Positions 30,301-38,981 are shown, counted from the first letter of the stretch. The stretch is 64,000 nt of DNA from 'Nostoc azollae' 0708 (GCF_000196515.1 NC_014248.1:4406001-4470000); one strand, 5' to 3'. Translations and numbers: made by a program. Notes: generated by a model from the sequence alone, not told the origin.

Positions 30301-30931
30301 TAATGCCCAACATATCCAAGGTTCACAAGTTACGCAAGATAATATCGAAAATGCCTTAGCGGCAGATTACAATATCTTTCACTTTACTGGTCATGCTATC
30401 AACAATTTGAGTGAAGCTCAAAAATCAGCTTTAGTTTTAACAAGTGAAGAAAAACTGACTCTAGCAGAAATTAGTCAACAGACTTTTAATACTTACAATC
30501 TGTTTACTCTCCCAAATTGTGAAATGGTTAGTAATCACAGTCAGAATATCAACAGTGAATATGTGGGTTTAGCAGCTGGTTTACTAATTCGTGGAGTTCC
30601 AGAAGTGTTGAGTACACTTTGGATTGTTGAATCATCTGCGACAGCTTTAGTAATTATCGAATTTTATCGCAGATTACTTTTCCATAAATCTCCAGTTACT
30701 GCTTTAGCTGAAGTCACAACTTGGCTGAGAGATATAACAGTTGGTGAACTAATCACATGGTATGAAGATTTACTCACTAATCTGCATTCAGATGAAGTTA
30801 AATTGAGGAATTATGTAATGATGGAAGTTGATAAATATCGTCAGTTATCACCTCACAAACAGCCTTATCAGCATCCTTATTATTGGGCTGCATTTATCAT
30901 TACAGGATGCGTTCAAGCAGATGAGAATTGA
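27353..30931 (+). CDS. TPR-CHAT protein (caspase-like protease family)
   Basis: The 1192-residue protein has three regions. The N-terminal 280 residues repeat the architecture of the preceding gene (LTNADLEVLFNELLEGVHQA, RWIDWLLIFGERLLSS). From about residue 302 come eight consecutive 34-residue TPRs of the pattern AWYNRGIALENLARREEAI, ending near 585. The C-terminal third is a CHAT domain with the catalytic histidine in FHFTGH (about His1014) and the cysteine in LPNCE (about Cys1056), followed by GLAAGLLIRGVPEVLSTLW. CHAT domains are clan CD cysteine proteases; some are activated as immune effectors. Target and trigger are unknown. No signal peptide. Reads intact. Confidence 0.88.
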   Translation: MWQMLRWLLQWLNRFMKYPFNSRRTHDANDKKGHQVVESLPELTNADLEVLFNELLEGVHQARGKQWALKYLQRMEPRITVERWIDWLLIFGERLLSSPAPNSQIATRMVKLGELDVGKVGELASEIGVQLLSREFLAQRYVENPQAVEVETAVAVVADTPGQQLLRDFGEELWEHDQEEPVNNITPVSLSLEESWTGNSEQWSAQNLEQHTSEAVIFEYVQEDNPTAIEEVESVSDSSLAENWDQWLVSLEPKVAHTLDELVVRLEQSTNLVQQLASELAIRDERQALIQRPSFQITVTNQAQAWFYQGLQQAKSGDLLGALAFYNQATKLEPESAEYWFNQALTLFHLKRFEEAIAAYDQAIALKPDFFKAWYNRGGIMVEFGDFDGAITSFDKAIELQPNYQEAWSSRGLALLKLGLIWEAISSYDQALELQRQDQETWYYRGVALAVGEQYEDAIASYNQAIEIQPDYHEVWIDRGVVLFNLKRWSEAIESWDQALSIQPDFYLAWYNRGIALENLARREEAITSYQKAITIKPDFHPAWYNQAVAFYYLNRFAEAISCYDSALEIKLDYWEAWLGRGGAVGNLVNDKFSLSLSSTIAASNPNLNQLGYEGKLATYQEGFKYLRPDTHPEGWGRLHLAAGNTHYEHGKKQSTPRYFWQKAVSEYQQALLTLTAEDFPELHLDGLQSLTKVLIRLGQTVTAQELHQHGLGLLQQLLNQTTRPEHSKKQLALKFAGLRQMGVDLAVNIGDLVESWEIAEHCKNTCLKLLLSDCHDEIYSPNYEAIQPLLNSTTAVIYWHLSPAALHTFIIKHEAPSPILLLTPIQDIEAIPEAVQRLVEFENWLEDWEKQYQEYRQIQDIENQYKHSWWVDIEQKLLQLQNILNISTIIQELEGISKLIVIPHGDLHKLPIHALFPLNQKNSLNYTINYLPSIQIGLDLKTYSLSNWQQQKFLSVENVEHTNDSQIKCADFASAIIRKMFDNAQHIQGSQVTQDNIENALAADYNIFHFTGHAINNLSEAQKSALVLTSEEKLTLAEISQQTFNTYNLFTLPNCEMVSNHSQNINSEYVGLAAGLLIRGVPEVLSTLWIVESSATALVIIEFYRRLLFHKSPVTALAEVTTWLRDITVGELITWYEDLLTNLHSDEVKLRNYVMMEVDKYRQLSPHKQPYQHPYYWAAFIITGCVQADEN

Positions 30932-30989
30932 CTTTGAACCTAATTCATCAATAAAATGAAAAGCAATCAAAATTTTGAAAATAAGTTAC

Positions 30990-31065
30990 TAAACCTCTTG
31001 CAAAATTAATTCTATGGTATAGTCGGGGTTTGAAGTTTTGTTACGGCTAAACTTAACTCGTAGTT
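30990..31065. repeat. Diverged end of the 165-bp MITE family
   Basis: AACCTCTTGCAAAATTAATT after TA, then ATGGTATAGTCGGGG and GGCTAAACTTAACTCG, parallel the start of the intact copy at 62176. Similarity fades after about 75 bases and no opposite end is evident. The sequence from here to 31320 has no gene I recognise. Confidence 0.5.
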
Positions 31066-31321
31066 GTAATTGATAAGCTGTGAAAGATACTCGCCAAATT
31101 GCGACAGTGTAAACCTCGCCAATAGAGTAGAAATAGAGTAGAGAATATTCCAGTATTTGAAACAGTGGCGACATTTTGACGCGATTGCACGTTCCCGCCC
31201 AGTATGAAGGCGATAGCCTCCGGTCAGAATCAATCAATGGAGGATTCAGACCCGCCACGTTTTTGGATCAATGTGATCGTTTGCTGTAGGCCAAGGATTC
31301 CCTAATAATCCAGGTCTGACT

Positions 31322-31406
31322 ATGTAGCGTGTTACATAGATTGATTAATCATTTTATGTGACTTTGATTAATCAATCTATGTGACGCGTTTATCAAATTA
31401 TGTGAC
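31322..31406. repeat. ATGTGAC repeat array with 18-bp palindrome
   Basis: ATGTGAC occurs at 31356, 31379 and 31400, spaced 23 and 21 bases, roughly two helical turns. Overlapping it is a perfect inverted repeat, ACATAGATTGATTAATCA (31334-31351) against its inverse (31365-31382). Regular repeats of this kind are what transposase-binding sites at the end of Tn7-like or Mu-like elements look like. A repressor-binding region is the main alternative. Confidence 0.5.
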
Positions 31407-31506
31407 ACAACTTAACCACAAATCAGAACCGAAGTCCAACCGTAAATTTTCAGCCTTGGATATCCATGCTTAAATAGCTAATCCATGATCAGCATTGATA
31501 AAAATC

Positions 31507-31641
31507 ATGGAAATAGCCGACCTAGAGTTTGACTCTATAGAATTTCAAGATATAACCGGACAATATCGCCTCATTCAGGGTTACTCACTGAAAAACCGTG
31601 AGGAATTACGATCCTGTCTTTCACAAGTACAAAAATCTTGA
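31507..31641 (+). CDS. Possible 44-residue ORF beside the repeat array
   Basis: The plus-strand frame reads MEIADLEFDSIEFQDITGQY and continues to LSQVQKS. It has a balanced, coding-like composition and is free of low complexity, but no clear ribosome-binding site. It overlaps the antisense phage-portal relic. I do not recognise it. Being right beside the ATGTGAC array it could be the first or last gene of a lost mobile element. Confidence 0.3.
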   Translation: MEIADLEFDSIEFQDITGQYRLIQGYSLKNREELRSCLSQVQKS

Positions 31642-31810
31642 GACAATAAATATCCATCCCCTCTGGGATAATCACCCCCGCATCCTGAGCCAAAGCCCGC
31701 AGCGTATTTAGTAGCTTGTTCTGCTCCTCTTTAGTTGGATTTTGTCCATACTTACCCACAGCAGTTGGCATCCCAAACTTTTCACAGAAAACCGACCAAA
31801 AACTAATCCC
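31571..31810 (-). pseudogene. Mu-type phage portal (DUF935, gp29-like) relic
   Basis: The minus-strand frame contains FWSVFCEKFGMPTAVGKYG and LNTLRALAQDAGVIIPEGMD, characteristic of DUF935 portal proteins of Mu-like phages. It is cut upstream by a stop at about 31813 and by the IS701 insertion at 31832, and loses similarity after GMDIY. Only about 50 residues of an originally roughly 500-residue protein remain. No other phage gene is recognisable nearby. Confidence 0.55.
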
Positions 31811-33466
31811 CTACACCCTAAAGATAGGTAACGGGACGTAAACAAAAATCAAGCCCAAATGTAGCCTAAACTGGCTTGATAAGAAGGAAACACCTCCGGA
31901 TTCCAGTTGAACCAATCAATAAATAGAAAAGATATGGCTGTTCTCAACCCTTCTAAAGCTGCAGTAAAAGTATTCAAAGGTTTCTTAGCCCACCTTGGTC
32001 TTAATCCTCCAGTCCACTGATGGCAAATAATAAAAGTGTAGGCACAGAAAACCAAAATAAAATGGCGCAGTCAACTGCTGTTATCTCAAACTTGAGATTC
32101 GTTGAGTCCTAACCATCCCTTGGCTTCCCTGTAAACAACTTCTACCCAATTTCTTTGAGAATATGTATCGACTATCCATTGGGGTGTGACAATTGATGAA
32201 GAAATATTGGTCATAAAGTAGTCAATATCAGTGGCTTGAGAGAAAGTTGAAGCATTGATGACGATAGTAATATTGCCCTTTCCAGTTAAGGGTGATATTT
32301 CTACTTCTTTAGTTACTACCCATAATATTTTGGGTTTATCTAACTCCAGTTGAATTTCTGTAAAAGCCTCTTGGGGTCAACTTTATGCTAATTCATCTAA
32401 TACCAATTCTCTATGAGGCTGCACAGAATAAAGCTTGGTGAAACAGAGCTTCAAGGATGAAATTATAACTGGTCAAAGAGGAGATGACCTCAGAAGATAA
32501 TTGAGCTAATTCATGTTGAACTCCTTGACGCAATTGGTCGAGATGTGAGAAACTTTCACCTTTGAACTGACGTTTAATAAACTCCCATAATCGCTCCATG
32601 GGGTTAAGTTGAGGAGAGTGAGATGGTTGAAAAATGGGAATAATATTTTCAGGGCAAGACAGTGCCAAAGCTTGGTGTGCAGAAGCTTGATCCATCTGCA
32701 TTAATGCCATATCAGAACCTAATTCTTGAGATAGGACATCCAAGAATTTCTGAAAATTTTCACTGTTTAGATGAGGATATTCCTGACAAAAATGCCATCC
32801 AGAGGTGGGTTCAACAACTCCATAAAGCCAAAATGCTTTTCGTGGCCACTGCACCCTCACTACAGGTTTAACACCACGAGCCGTAATCACTCACTCCTCC
32901 AGTTTCGGTCTTCAAACCTAATCTGGTTTCGTCCTGGCACAGGTAACTCAGTCGTTTTCCCCCACCCAATAGTTTCTCTAAAGCTACCAAGGCAAGGGGG
33001 ATGTTTTTTTTTTAAGGTTTATAGCTTGCTCATCTTGTGATGAGCTGATGGGTCGAGGTACTTTCAATTTTGCCCCTAGTTTGTAGGGCACTAAACTGTA
33101 AACTGTCTTGTATTTGACTTGGACGTGCCATTCTTGCTCTAGCCATTCCACAATTTGCCTATAACTGCTAAACCCTTGGGGGGATTCTAACTTGGATATT
33201 AGTTGTGATAGTATTTCACCTTATTAAAGGAGTTACCCCAGGCGCAGTTTTTACCTCTCAAAGATAAGATAGTCCTCCTTTTCCATACCTTTGTAACCAT
33301 CCTGTGATTGTTGACCCATCTCTGCCCAATCTTCGGCTCACTTCTTGATGCTGGGTTACTTGTTCTATTTTTATCCACCACAGCATTTATAAACGTTATT
33401 TGTCTAATGCTGTCCGCGTATTTTTCAGGCTTTTTGACAAATACTCAGCACTTTCTTGAACTTCTA

Positions 33467-34668
33467 GTAGTCCACCAAGGCAATGTTGCTGGGTAAGCCC
33501 CTCTAATTGATAAACTAGTCAAAAAAGGGGTTGACCATGGCAAAAAAGTATGTTTTAGATTTAAGCGAAGAGGAAGTTTTACAACTGCAAGCAATCCTCA
33601 AAAAAGGAAAGCACAAAGCAAGAAGTATAACCCGTGCAAACATTCTTTGAATGGCATCTGAGGGAGAAACGGACACGGCGCTGCCGCAGTTCGAGTTCAT
33701 GTTGCCAAGGTGGAAAGGACAAGAGAAAAGTTTGTGATTGGTGGATTAGAGTTTGCTTTAAAGGATGGGGAAAATCCACCAAAACCCAAAAAATTAGATG
33801 AAAAACAAGAAGCATTTTTGATTGCGACTGCTTGTTCTAATCCGCCAGAAGGAAGAGTGCGTTGGACAATGCAATTATTAGCGGAGCATTTAGTGAAGGT
33901 TGGTATCATAGATTCCATTTCAGACGAAACAATACGCCAAACTCTAAAAAAAATGAAATTAAACCGTGGTTAAAAGAACAGTGGTGTATTCCCAAAGTTA
34001 ACCCAGAGTATGTGTTCAGAATGGAAGATGTTTTGGATTTGTACAATGAGCCATATGATCCGAAAAAACCTACACTCTGCCTAGATGAATGCCCATATCA
34101 ATTACTAGAAGAAGTAAGACTTCCTTTGCCACCAGAACCACATCAGCCTGAAGGTTATGATTGTGAGTATAAACGCAATGGTGTTGTAAATTTATTTGGC
34201 TTTTTTGAACCAATAGCCGGGTGGAGGCATATTGAAGTTACACAAAGTCGGACAAAAGCTGATTTTGCCAAACAATTAAAAGATTTAGTAGATTTTTATT
34301 ACCCCCAAGCTGATGTGATACCTTTACTTGTTGATAACCTAAACATTCATACTCCAAGTGTTTCATATGGAGTTTTCTCTCCACAAGAAGCACGCCGCAT
34401 TATTCAAAAATTAGAGTTTCTCTATACTCCTAAACACGCTTTTTGGTTGAATCAAGTAGAAATTGAATTATCAGTTTTATCTCGCCAATGCTTAGAACTA
34501 GGTATTCCTAATGTAGAAATATTATCTTCTGAAATTGCTATTTCGGAGTCACAGCGTAATCAACAAAAACCCAGTGTTTATTGGGGTTTTAAAACCAAGG
34601 ATGCACGTAAAAAAATGCAGCGTTTATATCCGAGCATTTAACCTAGCAAAATTGCCTTGGCAGACTAC
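33467..34668 (+). mobile_element. IS630-family element B, innermost layer
   Basis: The ends GTAGTCCACCAAGGCAAT (33467) and, inward from 34668, GTAGTCTGCCAAGGCAAT are inverted repeats of about 26 bp with few mismatches. TA flanks it at 33465-33466 and 34669-34670 within a CTAG target. The interrupted sequence rejoins to match IS630-A copy 1 at about 14548-14560. Length is 1202 bp. It is the youngest of the three nested insertions. Confidence 0.9.
33537..34641 (+). pseudogene. IS630-family transposase B, with stop and frameshifts
   Basis: It starts MAKKYVLDLSEEEVLQLQAI, with a stop (TGA) near 33647 and a shift before VERTREKFVIGGLEFALKDG. The frame then reaches [11 protein letters not shown], where a run of eight A residues (about 33946-33953) fits a -1 slip into [20 protein letters not shown]. 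The DDE half continues open: [39 protein letters not shown] and [21 protein letters not shown]630 relatives use such A-runs for programmed frameshifting. The earlier stop and shift make this copy doubtful as an active gene. Confidence 0.75.
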
Positions 34669-35613
34669 TAGATTGAAAGGGCGTGCCATTGCTTCCTCAT
34701 GAGTCTTTATCTTCCATGTTCTTTATTCTACAGTTCTATGTACACTCATTTAGACTTGGTATAACCTAATTAATGGTGGACTATCCTCTTGGTCACTGGC
34801 AAGGACGTTGGGATTTTTAGCTAATCCTCCTCAATACTTTAAATTCTGATTTTCTATCTTTAATAAGGAAGACCTATTGTGGCCATATCCAGCATCTATA
34901 ATTACTATTCCTGATTGATAACCAAGGCTTAAGGTCAGATGTATTAATTTAATTCCTAACTCAGGTTTGTTCTCAAATAGAGGGTCTTGTTTCCCTTTGG
35001 GTAAAGAATCACTGTGGTGATATAACTCTATATGTAATGGTAAGCTTTTACTGCCATCATATCATATAGATGTGTTGTTACTACTACTATCCCATTATCC
35101 GTGTTCCCAATTTCTCCAATATATTGTCTTCCTACTCCATCCCTAAAGTTCCCACTTTTTCTATGGTCATAATCATCAATTATTAAGCTAAATCCTCTGG
35201 TGATTCTCCTCTGACTACACTTGTTCATCATCTCTAACCGACGGTCATTGACTTGGGAACTGGACCAAGGTGCTTCACTTAAAACGTGGTGTAATCGGTG
35301 GTAGGTCATCCCTAGGGCATTCTCTGCCATTTTAAATAGGTTTTTTCTCTCACTTCCACCCAATCATCCCCCTAAATAATGTCTAAACTCTCTTCTTTCC
35401 CCTTGATGAGTAAATACATCATCAAATCACACCATCTTTCAAGCCATGGTGCCATTGCTGGGGCAGTGGTTTCTTTCATCAGCTTCTTTTAACGTGAAAG
35501 CTACACCGAAATCCCATTATACTCCTCTTTACTCTTAACTTTTGTTTAAGTCCCGGTAATGGACAATATCCCCGGCAATTATTCTGCAAAAGAATCTTCA
35601 TGGAAATAGAAAT

Positions 35614-36120
35614 TTACCAGTTTAAAACAAGAATATTGTTAAAGTTAATTACATCAACTTCGACATTGTGAAGATAATTCTCTAACTTCAGCTCACCAGT
35701 TAGTACGAGATAATTACCTTGAGCTAGAGTGAGGATTACACTGTGAGTAAGTCCGAATTTTATCAATTTATCAGCACTCACAGCTTCTTGAGTTTTTATA
35801 TAGTTTTCATTTAAAATATGCACATTTTGAACAAATACCGCAAATATTGCAAAGCACTCAGAACGTTCAGGTTTACCAAATTGATTCGCAAGGCTGTTAA
35901 TCTCTGTGAGAATATTTGGAGTTGTGACAAGGTTCTTAACCTCTGACATCAATTTTAGCAAAAGCTCATAATCTTCTGGGATAAATTGCTGCGTTCGATG
36001 AAATTTAGTCATCCGTTCTTTATTCACACTCCCAACTAACAAAAGAAACAGGATGTTTGTATCAATTAAACTTCCCTTTTGGCTATAGCGACGGATCAGG
36101 TCATTAATGAAATCTTTCAT
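35614..36120 (-). CDS. PIN-like domain protein, possible toxin
   Basis: The 168-residue protein shows a PIN-type start, SLIDTNILFLLL with the acidic metal ligand Asp20, an ILTEINSLANQ segment with a conserved glutamate, and a later FGLTHSVILTLAQGNYLVLT strand-helix pattern. PIN domains are metal-dependent RNases and the usual toxins of VapBC pairs. The fourth acidic position, normally TxD, reads LTGE here. Its ATG overlapped the original stop of the upstream gene, judging from the shifted frame there. That close coupling suggests a two-gene module. Confidence 0.65.
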   Translation of the reverse strand: MKDFINDLIRRYSQKGSLIDTNILFLLLVGSVNKERMTKFHRTQQFIPEDYELLLKLMSEVKNLVTTPNILTEINSLANQFGKPERSECFAIFAVFVQNVHILNENYIKTQEAVSADKLIKFGLTHSVILTLAQGNYLVLTGELKLENYLHNVEVDVINFNNILVLNW

Positions 36121-36409
36121 AATTTTCTAATTTTCATTGCTTCTACCTCTCCAGTTTGTGAGTTAACTTTGAGAACTGTACCCCGTATTCTCTTGGAGAA
36201 GTTGGTATAACTAATCCAAGAGTAGTAGTGAGACTATTCTCCTGGGGTTTTATAGGCGTATCAAAACCCAAGGTAATTAACCGAAAATATCTGTCTTCTG
36301 TTAACTCAACTTCTTCAATCCTCAAATCTGGTAATGAAGAACCCATGATATATTTGAGGGATTCTATATATTTAGAAGCAGTACTTACACCAGTTTGTAC
36401 ATCAATCAT
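36117..36409 (-). pseudogene. Partner of the PIN-like gene, frameshifted near its end
   Basis: ATG 36409 gives MIDVQTGVSTASKYIESLKY, DLRIEEVELTEDRYFRLITL and a stop at 36143 after LTHKLER. In the next frame the last bases read KVNSQTGEVEAMKIRKL and end in a TGA that overlaps the ATG of the PIN-like gene as ATGA. This suggests the gene originally ended there and a small indel around 36180-36200 changed its last 20 residues. The product may still fold. I know similar small genes beside PIN genes in cyanobacteria, but not their function; antitoxin is a guess. Confidence 0.6.
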
Positions 36410-36635
36410 ACTCTGATTATCTTTACTGTGTAATTGTTCTAACTTATTAGACTATTATTTCTGATTTCATAAATTGTTTTTCTTCATATCTCATTAACAT
36501 TGTTAACACGACTAAATGAATATATTAATTAGCAAATTCCAGAAACCCGTAAACCTTAAATCAGAAGAAACTACCCTAGAGAAAGAACAAAACCGCTAAA
36601 ATAGTACCCTAAAGAAAAATGATCAAAATGGTAAT

Positions 36636-38111
36636 ATGACCACAGCCAGACCCGTAAAAACAGAATACGAAGCAATTATCGGTTTAGAAACCCATTGTCA
36701 ACTCAGCACCAACACCAAAATATTCTCCAGTAGTTCCACGGCGTTTGGTGCTGACCCCAACACCAATATTGACCCGGTGTGTATGGGTTTACCTGGAGTC
36801 TTACCCGTACTCAACGCCAAAGTGCTAGAATATGCGGTCAAAGTCGGTTTAGCATTAAATTGTCAAATCGCTAGATATAGCAAATTTGACCGTAAACAGT
36901 ATTTTTATCCTGACTTACCGAAAAATTACCAAATTTCTCAATATGACTTACCTATAGCTGAAGATGGTTGGATAGAAATAGAATTGGTAGACGATGCTGG
37001 CAATCCTATCCGCAAACGCATTGGTATTACCCGTCTGCACATGGAAGAGGATGCAGGAAAACTCGTACACGCAGGAAGTGAAAGACTGTCTGGTTCTAGC
37101 TATTCTCTCGTAGACTATAACCGCGCGGGTGTACCTTTGGTGGAAATTGTTTCTGAACCTGACTTGCGTTCTGGACAGGAAGCAGCGGAATATGCATCAG
37201 AATTACGCCGGATTGTGCGGTATCTTGGTGTTAGTGATGGGAATATGCAAGAAGGTTCTCTGCGTTGCGATGTAAATATTTCTGTGCGTCCTGTGGGAAG
37301 AAAGGAATTTGGAACGAAGGTAGAAATCAAAAATATGAACTCCTTTAGTGCTATCCAAAAGGCGATAGACTACGAAATTGAGCGCCAAATTGCAGCTATT
37401 GAAGCTGGAGAACGGATAATTCAAGAAACCCGTCTTTGGGAAGAAGGTTCACAACGTACTAGCAGTATGCGCGTTAAGGAAGGTTCTAGCGATTATCGTT
37501 ATTTTCCAGAACCCGATTTAGCAGCTATCGAAGTTACTGATGTGGAGTTGGAAACTTGGAAAAGTGAATTACCGGAATTACCCGGGCAAAAACGCCTTCG
37601 TTATGAAGGTGAGTTGGGACTTTCAGCTTATGATACGCGAGTCCTGACAGAAGATCGCCCAGTAACTGATTATTTTGAAAGTGCGATCACTGCTGGTGCA
37701 AATCCCAAAGCTGCGGCTAACTGGATTACCCAAGATATTGCTGCTTACTTAAATAAGCAAAAACTCGCAATTTCTCAAATTGGTCTGACTGCCGCTAATC
37801 TTGCTGATGTGATCACTCGCATTGAAACTGGTAAAATTAGCAATGCTCAAGCTAAGGAAAAACTCACAGATTTATTGAGTGGTGTTTCTCCTGAAAAAGC
37901 GTTTGCAGGTCAGGAGTTAATTAGTGATCCTACTGTACTAGAACCCATTGTTGATGAAATCATAGCCGCTAATCCTCAACAAGTAGAAAAATACCGTGGT
38001 GGTAACACTAATCTCAAAGGTTTCTTTGTTGGACAAGTATTGAAAAAGACAAACAAACGTGCTGACCCCAAACTCACTAATGAGTTGGTGGAAAAGAAAT
38101 TGAATGCATAG
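36636..38111 (+). CDS. gatB: Asp-tRNA(Asn)/Glu-tRNA(Gln) amidotransferase subunit B
   Basis: The 491-residue protein has the GatB signature: YEAIIGLETHCQLSTNTKIF near the start, FYPDLPKNYQISQYD, and VDYNRAGVPLVEIVSEPD around residue 170, plus the C-terminal YqeY-like tail. GatCAB amidates misacylated Glu-tRNA(Gln), and Asp-tRNA(Asn) in some species; GatB binds tRNA and activates the acyl group. Length is normal. gatA and gatC are not adjacent, as is usual in cyanobacteria. A terminator hairpin follows about 110 bases downstream. Intact. Confidence 0.96.
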   Translation: MTTARPVKTEYEAIIGLETHCQLSTNTKIFSSSSTAFGADPNTNIDPVCMGLPGVLPVLNAKVLEYAVKVGLALNCQIARYSKFDRKQYFYPDLPKNYQISQYDLPIAEDGWIEIELVDDAGNPIRKRIGITRLHMEEDAGKLVHAGSERLSGSSYSLVDYNRAGVPLVEIVSEPDLRSGQEAAEYASELRRIVRYLGVSDGNMQEGSLRCDVNISVRPVGRKEFGTKVEIKNMNSFSAIQKAIDYEIERQIAAIEAGERIIQETRLWEEGSQRTSSMRVKEGSSDYRYFPEPDLAAIEVTDVELETWKSELPELPGQKRLRYEGELGLSAYDTRVLTEDRPVTDYFESAITAGANPKAAANWITQDIAAYLNKQKLAISQIGLTAANLADVITRIETGKISNAQAKEKLTDLLSGVSPEKAFAGQELISDPTVLEPIVDEIIAANPQQVEKYRGGNTNLKGFFVGQVLKKTNKRADPKLTNELVEKKLNA

Positions 38112-38184
38112 CACTCAGCAAAGGACAGAATAGATGGTTTAACAGTTATAAGAAAATGGGTGATACCCCTCATCCCTTCAGTGC

Positions 38185-38249
38185 TATACTTTGCTACTTA
38201 GATACACCCTGATGATTTGGAGAGCTATTCAATTGGCTCTCTTTCTTTC
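38185..38249 (+). terminator. gatB terminator inside a duplicated 60-bp segment (first copy)
   Basis: GAGAGC (38220-38225), loop TATTCAATTG, GCTCTC (38236-38241), then TTTCTTTC: a rho-independent terminator shape. The segment starting at 38185 (TATACTTTGCTACTTAGAT) is repeated at 38630-38689. Confidence 0.7.
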
Positions 38250-38315
38250 AGAGAATTTACTGCTTCTTCAATTGACTAATGAAAATTAGGAAATGAAGAA
38301 TTAAAGTAGTAATTA

Positions 38316-38480
38316 TACCTCTTACAAAATTGTTTCTGTGGTATGATAAATAGCTTTAGATTGTATGGATTTTTGGTGTTCTTTGCGCTCCCTAATTGAA
38401 ACATAACCGTGTAACTCTAACTTTTGGCTAAAACAAAGACAAGCCCCTTTTATAACATAAAATTAATTCTGCAAGAGGTC
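38316..38480. repeat. 165-bp MITE (inverse copy)
   Basis: It starts TACCTCTTACAAAATTG and ends GCAAGAGGTC, flanked by TA at 38314-38315 and 38481-38482. It aligns over its whole length, in inverse orientation, with the 165-bp copy at 62176-62340. The family has ends of the form GACCTCTTGCA. The TA target again suggests IS630/Tc1-type mobilisation. It lies between the two copies of the gatB terminator segment. Confidence 0.8.
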
Positions 38481-38629
38481 TATTCTATTGATTGTATGAA
38501 TTAGTCAAAATCGGGTTGACAAACCATTGCGTTAACGAGTATTACAACGCTGCCAAAATAACAAAAATCTTTGGAATTTCCTTTATAAAAATTCTCAAAA
38601 AGGGGCTTCACCCCCCGTACTAAAAATGT

Positions 38630-38694
38630 TATACTTTGCTAGTTAGATGCACCCTGATGATTTGGAGAGCTATTCAATTGGCTCTCTTTTTCAG
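38630..38694 (+). terminator. Second copy of the terminator segment
   Basis: It repeats 38185-38244 with few changes: GAGAGC (38665-38670), TATTCAATTG, GCTCTC (38681-38686), then TTTTTCAGTTTTTA, a better T-run than the first copy. The copies are 445 bases apart with a MITE between, in the otherwise gene-free stretch 38112-38981. Confidence 0.65.
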
Positions 38695-38937
38695 TTTTTA
38701 TTGTTAACTAAGTGCAACAAAAACCTTAAGTAAACAGCTGATACAATTACATTGTATCATTATGTATCACTAACTATACTGCTTGATCGCAGATTGGCTC
38801 AACTCAATATTAATACGATTAATACTTATAACGTCAATTACTTGATGCAAGATTGCCGTCATAAAGATAAACTCACAATAAGGATATATATGGGATAGCT
38901 GACCTAATTTTAGGAAAGCAATCTACCGACTTACACA

Positions 38938-38971
<34 letters not shown>

Positions 38972-38981
38972 GGGAAAAATT

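Larger units (their letters stand above)
32411..34688 (-). pseudogene. IS630-family transposase A (copy 2), interrupted
   Basis: The C-terminal DDE half is open from 32890 to 32411 (ITARGVKPVVRVQWPRKAF, QMDQASAHQA, SPQLNPMERLWEFIKRQ, ending LFCAAS), 32 codons longer than in copy 1. Upstream, a run of ten A residues at the frame change lacks the T that makes a stop in copy 1, so a -1 slip could have joined the frames. The shift just before ITARG is shared with copy 1. The N-terminal coding part is separated by the inserted IS630 element B. Confidence 0.8.
32401..34761 (-). mobile_element. IS630-family element A, copy 2, middle layer
   Basis: The ends TACCAATTCTCTATGAGGCT (32401) and, inward from 34761, TACCAAGTCTAAATGAGTGT are inverted repeats. 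TAA flanks both sides (32398-32400 and 34762-34764), the same target pattern as copy 1. It is interrupted by IS630 element B at 33467-34668; removing that gives 1157 bp, against 1158 bp for copy 1, the difference explained by a 2-bp and a 1-bp indel. Confidence 0.88.
31849..35479 (-). pseudogene. IS701-family transposase, split and decayed
   Basis: It starts near ATG 35479 with the same ETTA-type N-terminus as copy A. The best open piece is 35028-35363 (NALGMTYHRLHHVLSEAPWS, RGFSLIIDDYDHRKSGNF, DGVGRQYIGEIG). After the inserted IS630 pair it resumes at 32400 and ends with the 68-codon segment 31849-32055 (GGLRPRWAKKPLNTF). Stops occur independently of the insertion, so it was probably dead before being hit. 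Confidence 0.8.
31832..35555 (-). mobile_element. IS701-type element (copy B), outer shell of a triple nest
   Basis: The ends CGGGACGTAAACAAAA (31832) and, inward from 35555, CGGGACTTAAACAAAA are inverted repeats. A 4-bp direct repeat GTAA flanks it (31828-31831 and 35556-35559). The element itself is in two parts, 31832-32400 and 34762-35555, separated by IS630 element A. Rejoining at the TAA target restores a sequence matching copy A at 1500-1520. Confidence 0.85.

Noticed and set aside
31322-31406. End of a type V-K CRISPR-associated transposon
   Set aside because: The repeats are suggestive, but no Cas12k, tnsB, tnsC, tniQ or CRISPR repeat is present in the window.
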